DNA of 64,000 nucleotides from Arenibacter antarcticus (GTDB taxonomy: Bacteria; Bacteroidota; Bacteroidia; Flavobacteriales; Flavobacteriaceae): contig NZ_CP166679.1 in NCBI RefSeq assembly GCF_041320605.1, positions 186,001 through 250,000 on the forward strand, in the 5' to 3' direction. How positions within the stretch are numbered: position 1 is the stretch's first letter; every line of letters starts with the position of its first letter. The notes under the pieces were generated by a model, which was not told where the DNA came from, did no database searches, and saw nothing but the letters and a program-made list of their open reading frames with translations. A program made the position numbers and the translations under genes. Below are positions 9,601 through 20,700 of the stretch, in pieces.

Positions 9601-12600
9601 ATGGAAAAACGATTTCAAAAATCATTTTTGTTCCTGGCACTCCTATGCTCCATCCAATTATGGGGACAGACAAAAACAGTAACCGGTGAGATTCACGACT
9701 CTGAAGGGGTTCCTATCCCAGGAGCAGGAGTCTATGTGAAAAACTCTACCAACGGAACTACTTCCGATTTTGACGGAAATTTTACCCTGCAAGTACCTGA
9801 GAGCAATAACACGGTACTTGTATTTTCTTCCTTAGGATTTCTTAAACAAGAAGTTACCATAGGCAGCAAAACCAACTTCTCGATTATCTTTCAAACCAAT
9901 GTAGAAGGTTTGGACGAGGTTGTTGTAGTAGGTTATGGAAGTCAGAAAAAAAGAAATGTTACCGGAGCGGTAACTGCAGTAAACACGGACGTATTGACTT
10001 CAAGACCCATTACGGATGTAGCTAGAGGATTACAGGGTGCTACCCCCGGCCTAACTATTACTTCGCCCAGTGGACAGATTGGGGAGAACCCTACTATTAA
10101 ACTTAGGGGGTCTGTTGGCACCTTAGGTACTGGTGGCGGGGCACAACCTTTAATTCTTGTAGACAACGTGGAAATTCCAAACCTACAGTCTATAAACCCA
10201 GAGGATATTGAAGAAATATCGGTCTTAAAAGATGCTGCCTCTACTTCTATATATGGAGCACGTGGAGCATGGGGAGTTATTTTAATCACCACCAAAAAAG
10301 GAAAGAAGAATAGGGCTCCCTCTGTAAATTACTCCAATAACTTTTCGTGGGCAACACCAACGGTTACCCCTCAAGTAGCGCCTGCTGCGGATGGTGCTGA
10401 AATGGCCTTTGCTGCCGTTAACAGGAGAATACCGTCCCTACAATCTTATGGGGTGGTAGGAATGCGAATAGACCAACTGGCCATCGAAAAAATGAGGGAT
10501 TGGGACCAGCAGTATGCAGGACAGGACCTAGGAATGGATATGGTTGAAGGAAGGGATTATGAAGTAAGGGATGGCAACCTATTTTTCTATAGATCATGGG
10601 ATCCTAGAAAGCTATTTGTCAAAAAATGGGCACCTCAGCAAAAACAGGATTTTTCTCTTACAGGCGGTGGTGAAAACACTACCTACTATCTTGGACTTGG
10701 TTATTTAAATCAAGGTGGGGTTTATAAAACAAATCCGGATAAATACGAACGATACAACCTAAACCTTAACATTAATTCTACTGTAACGGATTGGTTGGAT
10801 ATCAGGGCAAAGGTGCTGCATAATAATTCTTCGCAAACGGAACCGTTTAAATTTGGATCCAATACCTACGATGCGTGGTACTATACTACAAGATGGCCAG
10901 CATTCTACCCATATGGAACTGTAGATGGAAAACCTTTCAGAAACCATATCTCAGAAGTGGAACAAGCTAAAATGAACGAAAATAATTATAGCCTCTCACG
11001 TATTAATTTAGGGACCACCATAACTCCAATTAAAGATTTAGCAATTAACTTTGATTTTACACATGATAGGGTTGAAGAACACGAAAAACAAGTGGGCGGT
11101 ACTTTGTCTGCCTATAATTTCTGGGCTCAGGGAGCAGACTTCTCCTATGTCCCTTACAGTAGCTCTGCCTATGACCGTGTACAATACAACTCTCAGTGGA
11201 GTAGAAGAAATACGGCAAAGGCCTATCTTGTCTATGAAAAAGATCTCGGTGATCACGAATTTAAATTCACCTTTGGAGGGGATATGGAAAAATTTGATTC
11301 ATGGTACCATTACTCACAAAGAAGGGATCTTTTAAATCCAGACCAAGGAGAGTTGGCACTTGCAACTGGAGATCAGTTTGTTGGTGGCGATAGGAACAAA
11401 TGGAATACATTAGGTTTCTTTGGCAGGGTAAACTATGCCTATAAAAACAAATTGTTGTTGGAAGTAAATGCCAGGTATGATGGTTCCTCTAGGTTATCAT
11501 CTGATAATAAATGGGGTTATTTCCCTTCGGCATCCGCAGGTTACATCCTAACTGAAGAGAGCTTTATGGAGGCGTTGGACCCAACTCTTACGTTCCTAAA
11601 ACTTAGAGCCTCTTATGGTTCTGTAGGAAATCAGAACACCTATTTATCCAGTATATACCGAATTATGTCCTCTAGTTCTTCCGGATGGCTTATTAACGGA
11701 GGTAATCAAGTGACTACTGGAACTCCTGGTGCATTGCCTTCCTCTTTGACTTGGGAAACAGTGACCACCTTGGACTTTGGTTTGGACGCTAAATTTTTCA
11801 ATAACAAATTGGGGATGACCTTTGATTGGTACGAAAGAACCGTTAGTGACATGCACAGTTCAGGGGTAACCCTTCCAAGCAGCTTTGGAACATCCTCACC
11901 AAGACGTAACTTTGGTGAACTACAGACCAAAGGTTGGGAGTTGAGCTTGGATTACAAACATCAGTTTAGCAATGACCTTCGAATAAATGCATTGGTTACC
12001 TTGACAGATTTCAAAGAAAAATTGACGAAATTCTCCAACACAACCGAAAGTATATACTCCAATTATGAAGGCAGAAACTTAGGAGAGATCTGGGGATACG
12101 AAACGGATAGGTTTTTTACCGAAGACGACTTTAACACCGACGGCACTTATGCCAGTGGCGTACCCAACCAAGATATTTTTGAAACAAATTCTTGGTTTAA
12201 ATATGGACCTGGAGATGTTAAGTTCAAGGATCTTAACGGAGATGGCGTAATAGATTATGGCACCAACACAGTAGGCGATTCGGGTGATATGAAGGTAATT
12301 GGTAATTCTACCCCTAGATACCAATACGGAATCCAATTGGGAGCAGATTTTAAAGGGATAGACCTTAGCTTATTTATGCAGGGAGTTGGAAAACGTGACT
12401 TCTGGGCCAACGGTCCTGTATTTATCCCCGGATATAGATATGGGGAAGGTTGGTACGAGCACCAACTTAACCATTGGACTCCTGAGAATACAAATGCTTA
12501 CTACCCTAGACCTAACGACCAAGGCCAAAGCAACAGCAGGATGAACTTTTTACCACAAACCAAATATTTACTTAACATGTCTTACCTACGTATGAAGAAT

Positions 12601-12825
12601 ATTACGCTAGGATACTCCTTTCCAAAATCTGTGTTAAACAAGTTAAAAGTAGATCGACTGAGATTGTACCTAAGTGGAGAGAATTTATTTGAATTTAGTG
12701 GAATACAAATTCCAGTAGATCCTGAAGTAGACTATACCAACGCAGGCACCAATGACACCTCAACATTCGGAAGGGTCTATCCATTTAGAAGATCATATTC
12801 TTTTGGACTACAATTATCTCTATAA
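9601..12825 (+). CDS. SusC-like TonB-dependent outer-membrane transporter
   Basis: The 1074-residue protein begins with a signal peptide (LFLALLCSIQLWGQ). A carboxypeptidase-regulatory-like domain follows (TVTGEIHDSEGVPIPGAGVYVKNSTNGT, about residues 24-100), then a TonB box (LDEVVVVGYGSQKK). The plug domain includes the SusC signature SVLKDAASTSIYGARGAWGVI, and a beta-barrel extends to the terminal FGLQLSL. It should import an oligosaccharide or glycopeptide across the outer membrane together with the SusD-like lipoprotein encoded 19 bp downstream. Nearby murQ, anmK and nagZ-like genes suggest peptidoglycan fragments as the cargo. The substrate is inferred from context only. Confidence 0.95.
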   Translation: MEKRFQKSFLFLALLCSIQLWGQTKTVTGEIHDSEGVPIPGAGVYVKNSTNGTTSDFDGNFTLQVPESNNTVLVFSSLGFLKQEVTIGSKTNFSIIFQTNVEGLDEVVVVGYGSQKKRNVTGAVTAVNTDVLTSRPITDVARGLQGATPGLTITSPSGQIGENPTIKLRGSVGTLGTGGGAQPLILVDNVEIPNLQSINPEDIEEISVLKDAASTSIYGARGAWGVILITTKKGKKNRAPSVNYSNNFSWATPTVTPQVAPAADGAEMAFAAVNRRIPSLQSYGVVGMRIDQLAIEKMRDWDQQYAGQDLGMDMVEGRDYEVRDGNLFFYRSWDPRKLFVKKWAPQQKQDFSLTGGGENTTYYLGLGYLNQGGVYKTNPDKYERYNLNLNINSTVTDWLDIRAKVLHNNSSQTEPFKFGSNTYDAWYYTTRWPAFYPYGTVDGKPFRNHISEVEQAKMNENNYSLSRINLGTTITPIKDLAINFDFTHDRVEEHEKQVGGTLSAYNFWAQGADFSYVPYSSSAYDRVQYNSQWSRRNTAKAYLVYEKDLGDHEFKFTFGGDMEKFDSWYHYSQRRDLLNPDQGELALATGDQFVGGDRNKWNTLGFFGRVNYAYKNKLLLEVNARYDGSSRLSSDNKWGYFPSASAGYILTEESFMEALDPTLTFLKLRASYGSVGNQNTYLSSIYRIMSSSSSGWLINGGNQVTTGTPGALPSSLTWETVTTLDFGLDAKFFNNKLGMTFDWYERTVSDMHSSGVTLPSSFGTSSPRRNFGELQTKGWELSLDYKHQFSNDLRINALVTLTDFKEKLTKFSNTTESIYSNYEGRNLGEIWGYETDRFFTEDDFNTDGTYASGVPNQDIFETNSWFKYGPGDVKFKDLNGDGVIDYGTNTVGDSGDMKVIGNSTPRYQYGIQLGADFKGIDLSLFMQGVGKRDFWANGPVFIPGYRYGEGWYEHQLNHWTPENTNAYYPRPNDQGQSNSRMNFLPQTKYLLNMSYLRMKNITLGYSFPKSVLNKLKVDRLRLYLSGENLFEFSGIQIPVDPEVDYTNAGTNDTSTFGRVYPFRRSYSFGLQLSL

Positions 12826-12844
12826 ATTTTAACATAAATAAAAT

Positions 12845-14560
12845 ATGAAGACAATACATAAAATAGCACTACTTTTCCTTTGCCTTATTGCATTTGTAGG
12901 GTGTGAAGATGACTTATTGGACGTGCCCCCACAAGATATGTTGGTGGACGAGACCTTCTGGACCAGCGAAGGCAATGTAAAAACCTTTGCCTTTGGTTTC
13001 TACACTGGATATTTTAAAGGCTACGGTTCTGGGTATACCTGGGGAAATTACTTTTCCGGACAATCCCTAAACGATGATTTTGCACCTACCAATCCACCAA
13101 GATTTGCATTGCAAGTACCTACTTCAGGTGGGGGATGGGGCTTTGGTTGGGTAAGAAAATCCAATATCTTTATCAATCGGGTACAAACTGTTCCCATGGA
13201 ACAAGAAGCTATAGACCACTGGACCGGAATAGGAAGGTTTTTCAGGGCTATGGAATATCATGACCTCGTTGCCAGATTTGGAGATGTACCTTACTTTGAC
13301 CAGGAGTTGTCTGAAGAAGATAACGATCAATTATATAAAACAAGGGATGATCGTACGTTTGTAATGGATAAGGTGTTGGAAGACCTAACATTTGCAGCTG
13401 CCAATGTTAGGGCATCCGTAGACAATGATGGACTTGAAGTTAATAAAGATGTAGTACTTGCCTTCATGTCGCGCATCATGCTATACGAGGGTACTTGGCA
13501 GAAATATCACGAAAATAACAGCGCTAAGGCCTCTGAATATTTGGAAGCAGCAAAATGGGCTGCCGATCAAATCGTAAACACAGGAAATTACTCCCTTGCC
13601 AACTATAGGGAGGTATTTAATTCGCTAAGTCTTTCCTCAAATCCAGAGGTTATCCTTTACAGAGAATATGAGCCAGGTCTTATTACCCATGCCCTGAACA
13701 GCTATAATAATAAGGAACCCCAAACAGGAATTTCCAGAAATGCCATTGAATCATATCTTGCGAAAGATGGATTGCCAATTTCCCTTTCCACCTTGTACCA
13801 AGGAGATCAAGGTATTGATAAGGTAATGGCCGATAGGGACGGTAGAATTTATGAGACCTTTGTATCAACAGAGCTAAGGATCAACGGCGTAGCGCCTAAC
13901 CATTCCACAACTGGAATTGCGTCACATAAGTTTTTAAATGAAAGCATAAAGGACGATCCCATAGGAAGCTCTAATTTAAATCCAACGGATGCCCCAATTA
14001 TAAGATACGGGGAAGTATTGCTAAATTACATTGAAGCGGTAGCGGAATTGGCCACTTTAGGAGGAGCCGGAGTATCGCAAGGCGATCTGGACAAATCCAT
14101 CAATGTATTGAGAGACCGCGTAGGTGTTGATCTGCCACATTTGGAAGTGGCTGGAGAGTTGCCTGCTGTAGGTGGCATAGCTTATGACGATCCCAATAGA
14201 GATCCAGAAGTACCTGCCCTCCTTTGGGAAATACGTAGGGAAAGAAGAGTAGAATTGATGATGGAAGGATATAGATTGGACGATCTTAAACGCTGGAAGA
14301 AATTGGGTTATGTGGATATGTTAGCTAATCCCGATATTAACCAAGGAGCTTGGATCAAGAAGTCCGATTATCCTGATAGTGAACTGAATGATATCTCGTT
14401 AACGGACGGTGAAGAAGGATACATTATTCCTGCTTCTGCAACCGCATCTCTCCGAGTACTGGATAATGAACGAGTATATCTTAGCCCAATCCCATTAGAT
14501 CAAATTACACTTTACCAAGATCAAGGGGTAACTTTGGAACAAAACCCCGGATGGGAATAA
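12845..14560 (+). CDS. SusD-like (RagB/SusD) surface glycan-binding lipoprotein
   Basis: The 571-residue protein has a lipoprotein signal peptide with lipobox FVGC near residue 20. The typical SusD opening DLLDVPPQDMLVDETFWTSE follows, then tetratricopeptide-like helices and the C-terminal signature LLWEIRRERRVELMMEGYRLDDLKRWK. It would form the lid of the SusC channel and bind the glycan at the cell surface. It is clearly co-transcribed with susC (gap of 19 bp). A strong intrinsic terminator directly downstream separates this pair from the GHL10 and symporter genes, which are on the same strand. Confidence 0.95.
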   Translation: MKTIHKIALLFLCLIAFVGCEDDLLDVPPQDMLVDETFWTSEGNVKTFAFGFYTGYFKGYGSGYTWGNYFSGQSLNDDFAPTNPPRFALQVPTSGGGWGFGWVRKSNIFINRVQTVPMEQEAIDHWTGIGRFFRAMEYHDLVARFGDVPYFDQELSEEDNDQLYKTRDDRTFVMDKVLEDLTFAAANVRASVDNDGLEVNKDVVLAFMSRIMLYEGTWQKYHENNSAKASEYLEAAKWAADQIVNTGNYSLANYREVFNSLSLSSNPEVILYREYEPGLITHALNSYNNKEPQTGISRNAIESYLAKDGLPISLSTLYQGDQGIDKVMADRDGRIYETFVSTELRINGVAPNHSTTGIASHKFLNESIKDDPIGSSNLNPTDAPIIRYGEVLLNYIEAVAELATLGGAGVSQGDLDKSINVLRDRVGVDLPHLEVAGELPAVGGIAYDDPNRDPEVPALLWEIRRERRVELMMEGYRLDDLKRWKKLGYVDMLANPDINQGAWIKKSDYPDSELNDISLTDGEEGYIIPASATASLRVLDNERVYLSPIPLDQITLYQDQGVTLEQNPGWE

Positions 14561-14583
14561 CATTTGTTGTTATTTTTTTTTCT

Positions 14584-14622
14584 AAAGTACTTCAGAGCAA
14601 GGCTCTGAAGTACTTTTTTTTT
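14584..14622 (+). terminator. Strong rho-independent terminator after susD
   Basis: A perfect 15-bp stem (14584-14598 with 14602-14616) with a 3-base loop runs into nine consecutive T residues at 14614-14622. It lies 24 bp after the susD stop codon and 62 bp before the next ATG. It should end most susCD transcripts, so downstream genes depend on read-through or on another promoter. Confidence 0.9.
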
Positions 14623-14683
14623 AATATTGTAAGGTATTCAAATATTAAAAGACCTCCATTTCTAAATTCAATTTTTTAATCCA

Positions 14684-16246
14684 ATGAAAAATAGCCCCCT
14701 TTACCTATTCTTAATAGGGATTTTTATATTCCTCTTTATCGGATGTGCTTCCTCCAAAACCTCAACCTACCTAGGCAAGAAACCTATCGCAACGACCAGC
14801 ACCAATAAAAAAGCCGTAAAATGGGATCCAAAAACACCCTATAATATAGAGGAGTTCCGAGCCGCATGGGTGGCCACTGTCGCTAACATCAACTGGCCCA
14901 GTTCCCCAGGACTTCCTGTCGACGAACAACAAAAGGAAGCCCTAAAACTGTTAGACTTCTTAGAGGAACACAATTTTAATGCAGTTATATTTCAGGTCCG
15001 CCCGCAGGCAGATGCCCTTTATAAAAGCAATCTAGAACCCTGGTCCTATTACCTAACCGGAAAACAAGGCAGTGCACCGGAAACAGATTATGACCCCTTG
15101 CAGTTTTGGATTCAGGCGGCACACGAAAGAGGTTTGGAGTTGCATGCATGGCTTAATCCTTATCGTGCGCATCATACTGCAGGCGGAGAAATTAGCGATA
15201 AATCCATCATAAAAACCAATCCTGAATTAGTGGTCGGACTGGAAAATGGAATGTATTGGATGGATCCATCCTTAAAAGGAACCCAAGATCATTCCCTAGC
15301 TGTGGTAATGGATATTGTAAATCGGTATGAGGTAGATGGGATACATTTCGACGATTACTTTTACCCCTATGACTCTTATAATAATGGGAAAGATTTCCCA
15401 GATGACGTTAGCTGGCAAGCATACTTAGACTCTGACGGTAAATTATCCCGATCGGATTGGAGACGCAACAGTGTAAATACCTTTATAAAAAACGTATATA
15501 CCGAGATAAAAGAATCCAAACCTCACGTAAAATTCGGCTTAAGCCCCTTTGGTATATGGAGACCAGGCTACCCGGAATCCGTGGTGGGCTTAGATCAATT
15601 CGACAAACTTTATGCAGATGCCAAACTATGGCTAAACGAAGGTTGGGTAGATTACTACACCCCACAACTGTATTGGAAAGTCAATAAAAAGGGCCAAAGT
15701 TTTCCAGAGCTTTTGGGGTGGTGGCAAAGCGAAAATACCAAGCAACTTCACCTATGGCCGGGCATGAGCGTAGACCAAGGTGGGGATGAAAAAAATGCGG
15801 ACGAAGTAATTAATCAGATTATGATTACCCGCGGTATGGTACCCAAAAGCAAAGGTGCCGTACATTGGAGCATTGCCCCATTAATTAAATACGATAGTTT
15901 GGCATTGGCCATAAAACAAGGCCCTTATAGCAATAAAACTTTGGTTCCTCCCTCCCCATGGCTCAACAATTCACCCCTTGCACCACCAAGCCTACAAATA
16001 GAAAAGGAGCAGGAATCTATTACGTTATCATGGAGCCATTTAGAGGAATTTAAAGTTTTTAGATGGGTATTATATTACCAACACCAGGGCAAAAGATGGG
16101 AACATATCATCGCAAACCAAGGAACTAAATCCATCAGCATTCCATTTGCCCAAGAAAATGGTAAATTCCCCATTATTAAAGTCGGCCTAACAGCAGTGGA
16201 TAGAACAGGCAACCAAAGTGAATTTTTTGAATTGAATATCGATTAA
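14684..16246 (+). CDS. GHL10 family glycosidase lipoprotein (DUF187/PF02638), DigH-like
   Basis: The 520-residue protein has a lipoprotein signal peptide with lipobox FIGC near residue 20. The catalytic barrel of the glycosyl-hydrolase-like 10 family starts at EEFRAAWVATVANINWPS. It includes NFNAVIFQVRPQADALY, GLELHAWLNPYRAHH and VDGIHFDDYFYPY, which are all family hallmarks. The end (about residues 425-520) looks like a fibronectin-type beta domain. In E. coli the family member DigH cuts peptidoglycan glycan strands that have lost their stem peptides. That activity fits this locus, but specificity cannot be read from sequence. It is followed 12 bp later by the symporter gene, so the two form an operon. 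Confidence 0.85.
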   Translation: MKNSPLYLFLIGIFIFLFIGCASSKTSTYLGKKPIATTSTNKKAVKWDPKTPYNIEEFRAAWVATVANINWPSSPGLPVDEQQKEALKLLDFLEEHNFNAVIFQVRPQADALYKSNLEPWSYYLTGKQGSAPETDYDPLQFWIQAAHERGLELHAWLNPYRAHHTAGGEISDKSIIKTNPELVVGLENGMYWMDPSLKGTQDHSLAVVMDIVNRYEVDGIHFDDYFYPYDSYNNGKDFPDDVSWQAYLDSDGKLSRSDWRRNSVNTFIKNVYTEIKESKPHVKFGLSPFGIWRPGYPESVVGLDQFDKLYADAKLWLNEGWVDYYTPQLYWKVNKKGQSFPELLGWWQSENTKQLHLWPGMSVDQGGDEKNADEVINQIMITRGMVPKSKGAVHWSIAPLIKYDSLALAIKQGPYSNKTLVPPSPWLNNSPLAPPSLQIEKEQESITLSWSHLEEFKVFRWVLYYQHQGKRWEHIIANQGTKSISIPFAQENGKFPIIKVGLTAVDRTGNQSEFFELNID

Positions 16247-16258
16247 AACTAAGTACCT

Positions 16259-17719
16259 ATGAGCCCATTGATTGTTTTTGGAGTTATTGCAGCATATTTT
16301 GGAATGCTTATGGCCATTAGTTATTTCACCTCCAAAAAATCGGATAATAACACATTCTTTACTGGTAACAAAGCGTCGCCCTGGTATTTAGTGGCATATG
16401 GGATGGTTGGCGCTTCCCTTTCTGGGGTCACTTTTATTTCCGTCCCTGGAGAGGTAGGCAACACTGCCTGGACCTACCTTCAGTTTGTAATGGGTAATAT
16501 GGTAGGTTATGCCATTATTGCCTTTGTACTTATCCCGCTATTTTATAAGCTGAACTTAATTTCCATCTATGAATATCTAAAAGACCGCTTCGGGATAAAA
16601 TCGTACCGAACAGGAGCAACCTTATTCATTATTTCCCAGACCATTGGCGCTTCCTTCCGCCTCTTTCTCGCTGCCTTGGTCCTACAAATTGCCTTTTTTA
16701 ATGCCTTTGGAATCCCATTTTGGGTAACAGTATTTATTACTATTTTATTGATTTGGCTATACACCTATAAAGCAGGCATCAGGACCATTGTATATACAGA
16801 CACCTTGCAAACCACCTTTCTATTGGCTGCCGTCATCATTAGTATTGTGGTGATTTTACAGCATTTAGATTTAAAACTGGGAGACCTTTATGGAGTGGTG
16901 GCCTCCAATCCGATGTCTAAAATTTTTGAATGGGATTGGTTATCCAATCGCAATTTCTATAAAACATTTTTAGCTGGGGTTTTTATCACCATTGCCATGA
17001 ATGGTTTGGATCAGAACGTGATGCAAAAAAACTTAACATGTAAGAATATTAAAGATGCTCAGAAAAATATTTTATGGTTTTCAGTGACGTTCTTCCTATC
17101 TACCATGTTGTTCCTGATTCTTGGAGTCCTTATTTACGAATATGCGGTTAGCCATAATATTGCTATCCCAGAACGTACGGACGACCTTTACCCCTTATTG
17201 GCCCTGAATTATTTTGGCGTTCTGGCAGGAATAGTATTCCTTATTGGAATAGTGGCCGCTGCCTTTTCCAGTGCCGATTCTGCGTTAACTGCCCTTACCA
17301 CATCTTTTTGCGTAGATATTCTGGATATTAGAAAAAAACAAAGCTCTCAAAAGAACATTAGACAATATGTACATATAGGATTTACTTTTTTAATGTTTGC
17401 GGTGATTGTAATCTTCAACGCCTTTAACGACAGTAGTGTGGTAAGTGCGGTTTTTAAAGTTGCCGGATTTACCTACGGCCCCTTGTTAGGCCTATTTGCC
17501 TTCGGACTCTTGTTCAAACAAAAGATCCACGACAAGTTGGTGCCGCTAATCTGTATCCTATCGCCTATATTATCGATTATTCTGGACCAAAATTCAGAAA
17601 CCTGGTTTAATGGGTTCCGTTTTGGATTTGAAATTTTGTTAGTGAATGCTGCGTTTACCATGATCGGACTTTGGATGTTGTCCAAAAGAAAAAAGACAAC
17701 CTTAGTAACAGATTCATAA
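16259..17719 (+). CDS. Sodium:solute symporter (SSS family), putative amino-sugar importer
   Basis: The 486-residue integral membrane protein has about 13 hydrophobic segments and the SSS family patterns: SKKSDNNTFFTGNKASPWYLVAYGM near the start, GASLSGVTFISVPGEV, and a sodium-site region with AAAFSSADSALTALTTSFCVDI. It would bring a small sugar or sugar acid across the inner membrane with Na+. In Tannerella forsythia an inner-membrane MurNAc transporter (MurT) is encoded next to murQ. A similar role here, for MurNAc, anhydro-MurNAc or GlcNAc, is a contextual inference. It forms an operon with the GHL10 lipoprotein gene 12 bp upstream. Confidence 0.85.
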   Translation: MSPLIVFGVIAAYFGMLMAISYFTSKKSDNNTFFTGNKASPWYLVAYGMVGASLSGVTFISVPGEVGNTAWTYLQFVMGNMVGYAIIAFVLIPLFYKLNLISIYEYLKDRFGIKSYRTGATLFIISQTIGASFRLFLAALVLQIAFFNAFGIPFWVTVFITILLIWLYTYKAGIRTIVYTDTLQTTFLLAAVIISIVVILQHLDLKLGDLYGVVASNPMSKIFEWDWLSNRNFYKTFLAGVFITIAMNGLDQNVMQKNLTCKNIKDAQKNILWFSVTFFLSTMLFLILGVLIYEYAVSHNIAIPERTDDLYPLLALNYFGVLAGIVFLIGIVAAAFSSADSALTALTTSFCVDILDIRKKQSSQKNIRQYVHIGFTFLMFAVIVIFNAFNDSSVVSAVFKVAGFTYGPLLGLFAFGLLFKQKIHDKLVPLICILSPILSIILDQNSETWFNGFRFGFEILLVNAAFTMIGLWMLSKRKKTTLVTDS

Positions 17720-17787
17720 ACTTACTAGCTCCACTGGCATACATTTCCTAACTGGAGATAAAATTATTAGGGGATTGAGATTTCACC

Positions 17788-20700
17788 TTACTCCTTTAAC
17801 CGAAACATATAATACCCCCCACCCTTGTCCCAACTACAAAAGACAAGGGTTTTTTCATCTGGGGACACACCCAAACCCCTGGGTTCCGCTCCATCTAAAT
17901 CGGGAAGTTCCAAGGTCCATACCTGTTTTTTATTCGCATCCCTATAATGAAAGGTAGAGGGTGAAATTCCACTAGACCTGGTAGCCACATAAAACGTATT
18001 GTTCCTAGTTACCCGTAAGGCACTGCTACCACCATACGTACTAGTAATGGATTCTTCTTGCTGATAATTGTATCCATCGGTGCTTCCGTACACTTGTATT
18101 CTAGCCATTCCGGGATCGGGGAAATACAAGGTCGCACCATCTGGACTCATATCGAACGTACGCGCCAAAATCCTATCTTTTAGTGCTAAGGTCCTTACCA
18201 AATCAAATTTGGTAGTATCTTCTGTATTTTGCTTCAGTACATAGTTGGGGTCATCGGCAAAAAGGGACATAGCATAAATCTCGCCACCCTTGTTGACCCT
18301 CGGAGCCGTTATGGCACGCTCCCCTTTTGGCACCTCCCATATTGCTATACCTTTACCAGTATTGGCATCAATTTTAATGAGTCGCCTATTAATTCCCGCC
18401 AAAATATTACCATCTAAATCTACCCCTACCCCATTCACTGGGCTAAGTTGATAATCGGTTCCACTGATCGTAACATCTTGCAAAGGTGAAAAAGTTGCGG
18501 GTTCTCCTTCCGCAGTTCTTATCACAAAACCCTTGTTATAATCAGCCAACCAAAGTTTATTACTACCATCCCAAACGGCACCATATCCCCCTGCAGAAGG
18601 AACAATTCTATTGACAAACTCATAATTCGGGGCCACTATTTCCGCAAAATCTTCCAAAGGCTCGTCTGATTTAATTAGGTTGAGCACTTCTGTTTTTGAA
18701 GCGGCGGTGTGACTCCCGTCAGAGGAGAGGACCCGATGGTAAAAAACTTTAGCTTTCCCTTCTTCTAATCCCGACAAGAGCTTGTACCACGTATTCTCCG
18801 TAGTTTTAAATAAGACTTCCCTGCCCGTTTTCTGTTGCCATATGAGGTTCTTAAAGTCGGGATCTTCCGCTAATTGATAGGTGTAGGATACAAAATCCCC
18901 GTCCTTATCCAAAGAAGGTTGCCATTCTACCTCATATATAGTTTCAAGATTTCTTATCCCATAGGTGTTTTTGGATAGGTGTGATAGTATTTCCGAGGCT
19001 TCCGGTGAACTATTGCCAACCGGGTATAACTGAGTTCTATATTCCTGATCCTCCCATAACACCAAAATGTTCAGACCACCCACAGCAAGGGATTCTTTTA
19101 GATCTCGGCTCAATATCATTTCTCCCTTAAAGGCTAGTTGCCCCCTTTTTTTCCGGACTACTTTTAAAACTTCTATAGCTTTACCCGCTTCGGTATTTCT
19201 CCCTAGCCCCAAACTTACGGAAGCATCCTTGGAAAAAGATCCATTGAGAAGCACCAATTTGCCCTCCAGGAATAAGGTGTTCCCACGGATTTCTGCAAAC
19301 ACTTTTCCATTACCTAAGATTGTATTGCCTGCAATATTCCCGTTAACCGACATCAAATTTCCTTCGGCTCGGGTAAAATCCGTATTTATATCGCGACGTA
19401 TAATATGGCCATTAACGCCGTACATGGAGGAAGGAAATTGAGATGTTTCCAGGATTTCCATTTTGGCAGCATCCCTTTCTTTAATGGTGTAGGTCGTATA
19501 TTCTAATCGATCACCATCTTCAAAAAGGTCTATAATGGTTATCGTATTTTCCGGGGGGCGGTTTTCCCCCAACCACGCCCTAGCACCAGACCCTGCCACT
19601 CCCGCATTCAGCAATTCTAACTTCCCCTTCTTTGCAGGATAGTAGGAATGTTGGTGTCCACTGATATAGGTATGTACCTTATAATCCTCCAACAATTGCT
19701 GCAACTTTTGTGGGTTTTCCAAAAGATTGCCTCTTGAATCCCTGCCTTGGGCCACCCCGTACAATGGCATATGCCCCATTACAAACCGCAATTTCGCATT
19801 TCTTGCTTCCGGAGTCTTAAACTGCTTTTCCAACCAATCTAGGTTTTCCTTACTTATTACCGAAGAAGAAGCTTCCCAAGAAACAAAGAACACCTCATCT
19901 TTTACAAACGTGTAATAATGGGGAAAATGCGATCGATCTACAAAATTCAGTCTGGTCCTATCTATATTTTTCTCCCAAAATTTCCTCGTCGCCTCGTGTT
20001 CAATGGGGTAAGATCGTGGTCCATCATGATTTCCTACGGTAAAGGCAAAAGGAACCTGCGCTTTGTCCAAGGGATTCATAATATGCTTGTTAAAACCCTC
20101 CCACATTTTTTTAAGTTGAAGTGTATCTGAAACTCCCATCCCCGCTACCATATCACCTCCGCATACTACGAGGTCTGGCTTCCATATTCTTGGGATGCGC
20201 TGTAAGATACTATCTACCTGCCATTCGTAATCTGCCGCGCCCAAGCCCGAATTCAGATCGCTGATCACTGCAATCCGCATTTGCCCCCTTTCCGGTAGCT
20301 CTGGGGAGTTTTTCAAGGATACCAGTCGAATGGCATCCGTGGTAAACCTACCTTCTCCCCCACCAATTATCTCAATAAAATCTCCGGGACCTAAATGAAA
20401 CGACCCCAATACCTCCCATTTCCCAGGTTGATGAACGGATTGCTGATTTACGGAAAGGGTATCAATACCTGAGGCACTATGTACTACATAATTAACCTTA
20501 TCCGAATGCGCTTTATCAACAATATACCATACCCCAAGTTGGTACTTGTTTCGCCTAATACCTTCTAACTGATAAACGGCCTTATTAATAGTATTTACTG
20601 TACCACTTCGAGCTGGCGTTTGTCCGTAATAATTGCTGTCCTTGCTATTTTTCCAGATTCCAATCTCGGAATAGGACGGGCTTTCGGTATCCAGAATGGT

